From: Gloeopeniophorella convolvens
Lineage: Eukaryota; Basidiomycota; Agaricomycetes; Russulales
Assembly: GCA_022496205.1 (NCBI GenBank)
Contig: WTXD01000041.1
Location: forward strand, 167,256 to 231,255
Direction of reading: 5' to 3'
Length of the DNA: 64,000 bases
How positions within the stretch are numbered: the stretch's first letter is position 1; each line of letters begins with the position of its first letter. Under the pieces are notes generated by a model. That model worked only from the letters and a program-made list of their open reading frames with translations, had not been told where the DNA came from and searched no databases. The position numbers and the translations under genes were made by a program. This document shows, piece after piece, positions 57,947-64,000 of the stretch.

Positions 57947-58601
57947 TGTCAGGACTCACTCGCGGGGTGCGCGCAGAGAGGATAGCAGAGGTTTTGGAGA
58001 GCGTCACAGGGGGGGAACAGAAGATGAGCTGCGAGTATTGCAGATACGAGGGGGAACACACTAACAGTGCTATTGCAGTGCTAGGTACAGATGAGAGTGC
58101 CACAGATGGACAGTCTGAGGACCACTGGGCGATACATGGGGGTCTTATATACTACTGGAGACCCCCCAGACAAATCTGGTCTAATTACTGATGGGGATTC
58201 CAGAGGGGATTCCCCATAACCTCTCCTCTCTGATACGCTTCTTAGATTCCATCGCAGAGTGGGGCTTGAGGCCCCATGGAGTTCTTGATGATCAGAGTCC
58301 CAAAGAGGACGCATGAAGTGTTTCACCTTGATCAAGGTTCTGGTTACTTTGGGACGAGTAATATGGCCATTCTGAGAGATCCCTAGTCCGGGATCTTGGG
58401 GGTATTCCAGGGTTAATTGGCCATTAGGGAGTAGGGCGAGGAATGGGGGTGAAGGGTCACGTGATGCATTTCGACTTGTAGTCGCAATGTGAGTGGTACG
58501 CGTCGCATTGTGAGCAACGCGTAGGGTATTTACTGGTAGGGCTGGATTTGCTCTAGTGTTCTGAGCAGTTCGACCTCCTTGAGGCCTTAGTGTTCGTGAC
58601 A
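57947..58601 (-). mobile_element. Solo LTR of a second family (LTR-B, 655 bp), inside the copia element 2 LTR
   Basis: Reverse orientation; starts TGTCACGAACACTAAGG at 58,601 and ends CGAGTGAGTCCTGACA at 57,947. Perfect 5-bp duplication GTTTG on both sides. Nearly identical to the plus-strand copy at 62,355-63,008, including an open frame of about 165 codons shared by both. Confidence 0.9.
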
Positions 58602-58606
58602 GTTTG
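58602..58606 (+). repeat. Target-site duplication of the solo LTR, right
   Basis: GTTTG; partner of 57,942-57,946. Confidence 0.9.
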
Positions 58607-58803
58607 CATGTGATAAACAACAGCAACATGTGATAACCAGAGACCCATGTGAAAGCGGAACTAAAGTGGGTCGACCGGAACTGCAGGTGGGTCAACCCGG
58701 AACTGCATGTGGGTTATAGAAGAGCCCGGAAGAATCTAGAACAGGAACGAAAGTAGGTACAGCCTTAGGGGCTAGAACATAATGATGTCATATACATTGT
58801 AGA

Positions 58804-61800
58804 TCAGATAGCTCGCAGATCACCGAGTCCCTTATCTGATCTAATCAGAGACGTCCTTCCTGTCCTGAGTCCTGTCCGTCTCAACATCCCCCGTGATCCA
58901 GACTGTCTCACTACAATGCCCATGCGCTCATTGAGCAGCCGCAGGTTATCCTTTGGCAGGGATTTTGTGAAGCCGTCGGCGACCATGTCCTCAGTGCGAG
59001 TGCGCACCAATTCAATGACACCTTGTTCAACATATTCCCGTATAACATGATGCTTGATAGCAATATGTTTGGATCGCTTCCCAGTGACAGGATTTAACGC
59101 CAGATCAATGGCACCTTTGTTATCACCGTGAAGTGGGATCGCGGGATCCTCAACGTCGTACTCAAGCTCCATGAAGAAGCTCCGATACCACTGAGCCTGG
59201 TTAGAGGCATCAGTCATGGCCATGTACTCCGCATGCGTAGTACTCTGGGCAATAGTCTTTTGCTTGCGCGAAGACCAAGAGATTGCACCATTGCATAGCA
59301 AGAACACATAACCGGACGTGGAGTGGTAATCGTCTGGCTGGTCTGCCAGAGAGGAATCAGAGTAGCCGCTAAGCCAACTCTTCGACGTGCCATTATAGCA
59401 TAGCGCATAGTCTGCAGTACCATTAAGATACGCCATAACATATTTTGCTAGCCTTATATGGTCTTTAGAGGGATTTGCGGCGTATTGCGCCAGTCTCCCC
59501 ACCGCAAAAGAGACATCCGGACGAGTTCCGAGTTGTGCGTACAGCAAACTGCCGATCAAGGACTGGAAGTATCCTCGTTCCGCAATAGTTGCTTCACCTG
59601 TGTATCTTACAAGGTGCACGTCGGCGCCGGCTGGCAAGGGAGTTGCGGGCGTTTTTGCGCTCCGCAAGTCAAACTGAGCAACTTTACTCAAGATATAACC
59701 GGTTTGGTCAATCTCAATGCGCCTTCTGGAACGATCGCGAGTGATGCGAATGCCCAGGTATGACTGGATTTCTCCCAAATCCGTCATTTCATAGCGCTTG
59801 CTCAACAGGGTTTTAATCCTGATGACTTCCACAAGGGAATTCCCCATGAGTGTGATATCGTCCACATAGAGTATAATGACAACATATAACTTTGTGCCAT
59901 TCTCTGAACGACAGAGCACATATACTCCTGCATCAGAGTACGTCCGCTTAAAGCCGAGTTCCACCAGAACTCCATGAAACTGCAAGTTCCATGTGCGGGA
60001 GGCTTGTTTGAGACCATAGATGGCCTTTAACAGGCGACAGACTTTGCCCTCCTGTCCTACGACGACGAAACTATGAGGCTGCTCCATATAGATTTCCTCA
60101 TCCAGTTCCCCATGAAGGAACGCCGACTTGACGTCCATCTGGTGTATTTCCCAATCTTCCTGCGCGGCCAACGCAAGGAGAAGTCTAAGAGACTCAAACC
60201 GGGCAACTGGAGAAAATGTTTCGTCGTAATCGATCCCAGGGACTTGTGTAAATCCCTTTGCAACCAACCGAGCTCTATAGCGACCATCCGCTTTGAGCTT
60301 GAAGACCCATTTTGATTTTACTGTCTTGCGACCAGCAGGGAGATCAACTAACTCCCAAGTACCATTCTTAGAGAGCGCATCCATTTCATATTGACACGCC
60401 TCTAGCCACTCTTGCGCATTTGCAGACTGCATTGCTTCCGCAAAAGTTACGGGGTCTGCGCCTATTGCGACTGCAAGTAACTGTAGAGTTCCGAGTCTTC
60501 CGGTTCTTGGATTCCAAGCAGCATTATTAGAGTTGGCATAGTGCGGATTAGGCCTGCTAACTCTAGTGCTGCGCCGAACTCCGGCAATCTCCTGAAGAAT
60601 GTCCTGCCGCATGGCCATGTCCCCCTCTGGTTCAGGAGTAGGGGAAGGACGTCTAGAAGGAGTGGGAGTTTCAGGAGGGGAAGACTCTTCTTCCGGATTG
60701 GCAAGTTCTCTTCCGACCGGAACTCTCGTAGGGGTAGATGGTGCGCTGTGTGGGCGAGTGGGTGGTGTTACAAATGCTGATGGGTCTTGTTTCTGCTCCT
60801 TCTTTGGCGTAGAAGGTGGAGAGGGAGCAGGTGGTGGTACTGGTGGCATGGGAGGCCTTGCGTTTTGTGCCTCCACTACAGCCGGGACAACATAGGGAAC
60901 CTCAACATAAAAAGGTTCAAAGGGTGGTGGGACGTCTGTGGCGGGTGCTGGCTCAACAGCCTGCCTGGAAGGGAAGACGGTTTCATCGAATATCACATCG
61001 CAAGATACTACGACTGAGTGGGTACGCCCATTCCAAAGCCGGTATCCTTTACTACCAGGCTCGTACCCGATGAACGTTGCTGGGAATGCCTTAGCATCCA
61101 GCTTCTTCCGTCCATCCTTAGGGACATGTACATATGCCCTGCATCCAAAAATGCAGAAGTATGAGACATCCGGGGGGTGACTAAGTCCCCAGAGCTCAAC
61201 AGGTGTGCGCCATTGCAGACGTCTGATAGGGGAACGGTTGTAGACATGAACCGCAGTTGCTACTGCATATTCCCAAAAGCCGTTGGAAAGACCACTTGTA
61301 TGAAGCATTGCGAGTGCCTTATCCATGATTGTGCGATTGAATCGCTCGGCTCTACCATTTTGCTGCGATGAGTGAGGCATCGTGGTATAGTGCTCTATCC
61401 CCCTCTGCTTCAGCAAGTCCTCAACGGTACCGTTCATGTATTCTCCACCTCGGTCGGAGTGTAGCACCTTGAGTTTACTAGACGTTTGGGTTTCCCCCCA
61501 CGCTAAGTACTCAGTAAGGGCTTTACTGAATCCGTCCTTGGTTTTAAGGTAGTACACTACAGCGTGACTGCTGTAGTCATCTATGAACATTGCGATGTAC
61601 CAGTGACGTTGGAGAGACTGCGTCTGCATTTTTCCTACAAGGTCTGTATGAACGACCTCAAAGGGACGAGTTGCCCTTTTGTAAGAACTGGGGAACTCCT
61701 GTCTGTGTGACTTGCCGAGTTGGCAGCCAACGCAGGGAGTTGTGGGGACTTCCGAGGCACTGTCCACAGTAAAGCCAGTAACTGCAGGCTCTACATAGCG

Positions 61801-62331
61801 TTCCAGGGTACCATAGGCTAGGTGACCCATACGCTGATGCCAGACTTCATAGCTTGCGCTATCCTGTACATGCATGCTAAGGGACCGTACTTGAGAATCC
61901 AACCAATACAAGTTGTTCTCTAGGTACCCTTTTGCAATGCAACGCTGCTTAACAGCGATTTGAAAGCCACGGTCTCCAAAAGATACAGTTGCGCCGAGTT
62001 GCGTGAGTGCTCTGATCGACAGGAAGCGACCTGAGACACCCGGAACATGCAGTACATGCGACAACGTGATCTTTTCTTCCGGAGTCCGCAAGACAACGGT
62101 GCCATAGCCAACTTGGTGAACCGACGACTTATCCCCTAGGCTAATGCTGCCTGCTGATAGGGTATAATCTTTGAAGTCAGAACGGTGTGGCATAATATGG
62201 TGTGTGGCACCAGAGTCCATCATCCAGCGGGAGGAAACCAACGAGTAAAGAGAAACTCCAACTTCTGATTCCACATCTGAGATATGTGCAGAAGTATCTA
62301 CAGCGGCAAGTACGTTGGTGTCAGGACTCAC
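58804..62331 (-). CDS. Copia pol polyprotein of element 2 (protease-integrase-RT-RNase H), open
   Basis: A 1,175-codon uninterrupted frame. Near the N-terminus the protease shows WMMDSGATHHIM. Integrase has WHQRMGHLAY, CVGCQLGKSH, FIDDYSSHAVVYYL, LHSDRGGEYMNG and QQNGRAERFNRTIMD, so the D,D,E residues are present. A Pro-rich linker follows, then RT with VKSKWVFKLKADGRYRARLV, QMDVKSAFLHGELDEEIYME and ILYVDDITLMGN, and RNase H with GYSDSSLADQPDDYHSTSGY. The frame runs through the polypurine tract into the LTR before stopping. The first codons (about to 62,319) come from LTR-B sequence fused by the insertion, so the listed Met is not the natural start. Gag is missing. It is the best-preserved pol in the window. 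Confidence 0.92.
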   Translation of the reverse strand: MSPDTNVLAAVDTSAHISDVESEVGVSLYSLVSSRWMMDSGATHHIMPHRSDFKDYTLSAGSISLGDKSSVHQVGYGTVVLRTPEEKITLSHVLHVPGVSGRFLSIRALTQLGATVSFGDRGFQIAVKQRCIAKGYLENNLYWLDSQVRSLSMHVQDSASYEVWHQRMGHLAYGTLERYVEPAVTGFTVDSASEVPTTPCVGCQLGKSHRQEFPSSYKRATRPFEVVHTDLVGKMQTQSLQRHWYIAMFIDDYSSHAVVYYLKTKDGFSKALTEYLAWGETQTSSKLKVLHSDRGGEYMNGTVEDLLKQRGIEHYTTMPHSSQQNGRAERFNRTIMDKALAMLHTSGLSNGFWEYAVATAVHVYNRSPIRRLQWRTPVELWGLSHPPDVSYFCIFGCRAYVHVPKDGRKKLDAKAFPATFIGYEPGSKGYRLWNGRTHSVVVSCDVIFDETVFPSRQAVEPAPATDVPPPFEPFYVEVPYVVPAVVEAQNARPPMPPVPPPAPSPPSTPKKEQKQDPSAFVTPPTRPHSAPSTPTRVPVGRELANPEEESSPPETPTPSRRPSPTPEPEGDMAMRQDILQEIAGVRRSTRVSRPNPHYANSNNAAWNPRTGRLGTLQLLAVAIGADPVTFAEAMQSANAQEWLEACQYEMDALSKNGTWELVDLPAGRKTVKSKWVFKLKADGRYRARLVAKGFTQVPGIDYDETFSPVARFESLRLLLALAAQEDWEIHQMDVKSAFLHGELDEEIYMEQPHSFVVVGQEGKVCRLLKAIYGLKQASRTWNLQFHGVLVELGFKRTYSDAGVYVLCRSENGTKLYVVIILYVDDITLMGNSLVEVIRIKTLLSKRYEMTDLGEIQSYLGIRITRDRSRRRIEIDQTGYILSKVAQFDLRSAKTPATPLPAGADVHLVRYTGEATIAERGYFQSLIGSLLYAQLGTRPDVSFAVGRLAQYAANPSKDHIRLAKYVMAYLNGTADYALCYNGTSKSWLSGYSDSSLADQPDDYHSTSGYVFLLCNGAISWSSRKQKTIAQSTTHAEYMAMTDASNQAQWYRSFFMELEYDVEDPAIPLHGDNKGAIDLALNPVTGKRSKHIAIKHHVIREYVEQGVIELVRTRTEDMVADGFTKSLPKDNLRLLNERMGIVVRQSGSRGMLRRTGLRTGRTSLIRSDKGLGDLRAI

Positions 62332-62354
62332 TCGCGGAGTGCGCGCAGAGAGGA
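62319..62354 (-). mobile_element. 36-bp terminal remnant of an LTR-B in reverse orientation
   Basis: Begins TGTCAGGACTCACTCGCGG and matches the first 36 bp of 57,947 onward with one change, then stops exactly where the plus-strand LTR-B starts. This points to insertion of one LTR-B element into another. Confidence 0.7.
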
Positions 62355-63008
62355 TGTCGCGAACACTAAGGCCTCAAGGAGGTCGAACTGCTCAGAACAC
62401 TAGAGCAAATCCAGCCTTACCAGTAAATACCCTACGCGTCGCTCACAATGCGACGCGTACCACTCACATTGCGACTACAAGTCGAAATGCATCACGTGAC
62501 CCTTCGCCCCCATTCCTCGCCCTACTCCCTAATGGCCAATTAACCCTGGAATACCCCCAAGATCCCGGACTAGGGATCTCTCAGAATGGCCATATTACTC
62601 GTCCCAAAGTAACCAGAACCTTGATCAAGGTGAAACACTTCATGCGTCCTCTTTGGGACTCTGATCATCAAGAACTCCATGGGGCCTCAAGCCCCACTCT
62701 GCGATGGAATCTAAGAAGCGTATCAGAGAGGAGAGGTTATGGGGAATCCCCTCTGGAATCCCCATCAGTAATTAGACCAGATTCGTCTGGGGGATCTCCA
62801 GTAGTATATAAGACCCCCATGTATCGCCCAGTGGTCCTCAGACTGTCCATCTGTGGCACTCTCATCTGTACCTAGCACTGCAATAGCACTGTTAGTGTGT
62901 TCCCCCTCGTATCTGCAATACTCGCAGCTCATCTTCTGTTCCCCCCTGTGACGCTCTCCAAAACCTCTGCTATCCTCTCTGCGCGCACCCCGCGAGTGAG
63001 TCCTGACA
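62355..63008 (+). repeat. LTR-B, plus-strand 5' LTR
   Basis: Starts TGTCGCGAACACTAAGG, ends GAGTGAGTCCTGACA. TATA box TATATAAG at 62,805-62,812. Nearly identical to the solo copy at 57,947-58,601, so both are young. Confidence 0.88.
62805..62812 (+). promoter_or_regulatory. TATA box in LTR-B
   Basis: TATATAAG, about 450 bp into the LTR, followed by a plausible transcript start region. Confidence 0.55.
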
Positions 63009-63034
63009 TTTGGACAGTCTCTTACACCCTCTGA

Positions 63035-64000
63035 TCAGCTGCGACTCTAGTGTCTTACTTTGGAAATACCGCACCTCAGACCGCGCTCCTCTCGGACCGT
63101 GCTCATCCTCAAGCGCTGATTCGTCCCTCGTCCTACTCTGATCTTGACGCTCCCCCTCGTGGACCGCCAACCCTTCTTGACTACGGCACTCCCACTCGTG
63201 GACTGTCTCCTGAACTCCAGTACCCTCCTCTCGTCTCCACTCCTCGTCCTCCACCTACGCCTCGTTCTCCATCATACCATCCACGCTCCCCATCTCCGAT
63301 CGACGTCGAACCAGGACAAATCCTTGACGTTCTCACAGTACCACCTCGCTCTCCCTCTCCTCACCACTCGGCCTTCGACTTCCTAGTCCGCCTCAGAGCT
63401 CAACAGGTGCAAGAACGATTTGCAGAAATTGTACGCACCTCAGCCATCCCTCAGTCTCCCACTCCTGGCCCCTCTCGCACTGGTGAACAAGCTCCCAGCC
63501 CCTTGGTCGAGCCTACTCCAGCCTCCCCTGTCGTATCTACTCCCCAGCCTCGCTTGTCGCGTTTTTCGCCTCCTTACTCCCCTTCGCATCTCTCTATCCT
63601 TGCCCCTTCTCCTCATCCTGCATCGTCGACACATACTTCTGCGCTCAGTCCTGCTCCTGCTCCTGCTCCTCATCTTGTACCAACTCCCATACCCTCGCGA
63701 GCAGCGACGGTATCCCCATTAATCTTCGCACCCAATCCAGCACCTGCTCCCGCCCTTGAAATCTTAGTCGACGTCGCAGTTGAGCAAATCCCAGACCACG
63801 CACCTCCTCCATACCAAGCTCCACCTCGTCGCTCTCCCTCCATCTCTGAGTTCAGTGAGGACCTCACTGACTACGCCGAGAACCACTTCGTTCTCCCTCG
63901 CCGTGCACCATCCCCTGACTGCGCTCACACCAACCACTACTACCACGAGCACATCGCCCAAGTCCTACACGGTTACCCAGCAGCAGTCGGCAACCATCAC
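63035..64000 (+). CDS. Gag-like protein of the LTR-B element, 5' part
   Basis: Frame open from just after a TGA (63,032-63,034) to the last base, about 320 codons with no stop. It reads YFGNTAPQTALLSDRAHPQA, PPTLLDYGTPTRGLSPELQY, a Pro/Ser-rich stretch, and a helical patch FDFLVRLRAQQVQERFAEIV. Pro-rich sequence continues until PPPYQAPPRRSPSISEFSED and a His/Tyr-rich end (TNHYYHEHIAQVLHGY). No ATG in the first part; a GTG at 63,050 stands where a start would fit. It lies directly behind the LTR, as gag should. No zinc knuckle yet in view. The missing ATG may mean a point mutation or a start outside this frame. Confidence 0.6.

Larger units (their letters stand above)
57794..62318 (-). mobile_element. 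Truncated copia-type retrotransposon (element 2)
   Basis: Reverse-oriented copia. The 3' LTR (58,886 down to 57,794) begins TGTTGAGACGG and ends GCTTCAACA; it is split by a solo LTR of another family (57,947-58,601). An open pol frame follows. At 62,319 the element is cut by sequence of the other LTR family, so gag and the 5' LTR are missing from the window. Confidence 0.88.
62355..64000 (+). mobile_element. 5' part of an LTR-B retrotransposon (probably Gypsy type), continues off the window
   Basis: A 654-bp LTR (62,355-63,008) followed by a short leader and a long gag-like open frame to the window end. Pol is not in view, so the superfamily is inferred from the Pro-rich gag and the LTR size. 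Confidence 0.7.

Noticed and set aside
63144..63961. Short frames behind LTR-B on both strands
   Set aside because: They are shadows of the single continuous frame from 63,035 to the window end.
1..64000. CRISPR arrays, operons, prophage or rRNA genes
   Set aside because: None seen; gene structure is eukaryotic throughout.

Overview
The window is nuclear DNA of a filamentous basidiomycete, most likely an Agaricomycete. Protein-coding genes are broken by many short introns of about 50-75 nt with GT..AG ends. Spacing is compact, with shared divergent promoters. The GC content is high, and the mobile-element families (copia and a second LTR family, plus a multicopy two-gene DNA element) are those typical of mushrooms and wood-decay fungi. 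Nothing supports a prokaryotic or viral origin.

Region 1 (1-33,400) is ordinary gene-rich chromosome. In order it carries: an FG nucleoporin of the Nup159/Nup214 type (-, running off the left edge); a small SH3 protein of the LSB/PIN3 type (+); an inositol polyphosphate 5-phosphatase (+); ribosomal protein uS10/S20 (-); a CWC16/YJU2 splicing factor (+); a large polyQ, ARID-like putative SWI1-type chromatin protein (-); a J-domain protein (+); three hypothetical proteins (-); a TMEM41/VTT-family membrane protein (-); a Zn2Cys6 transcription factor (+); and a COG0523/ZNG1-type GTPase (-). They form no pathway together. A 2.7-kb GC-rich stretch (19.2-21.9 kb) has no gene I can defend.

Region 2 (33,900-48,000) is transitional. 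It holds a P-loop NTPase fused to a PD-(D/E)XK-like nuclease, of the kind seen in Crinkler-type effectors. Next is a foldback element with nested inverted repeats that carries a broken PPR-like fragment. Then comes a 7.8-kb stretch with a decayed transposase-like gene and a partner gene, flanked by a 16-bp direct repeat, and finally a truncated exopolyphosphatase pseudogene.

Region 3 (48,250-64,000) is a nested retrotransposon cluster. It contains a solo 485-bp copia LTR (5-bp duplication AAACC) and a complete copia element (50,613-56,789, 485-bp LTRs, duplication CGGTG, nearly identical LTRs but several frameshifts). A short TTAGGG-repeat tract follows. A second, reverse-oriented copia has an open pol frame of 1,175 codons but no gag; its 3' LTR is split by a solo LTR of another family (duplication GTTTG). 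The right end is the start of a full element of that other family, whose gag-like frame runs off the window. The copia primer site matches the tRNA-iMet anticodon region, the half-tRNA priming of Drosophila copia.

Coordinates of multi-exon genes are outer limits of the coding region; splice sites were read by eye.
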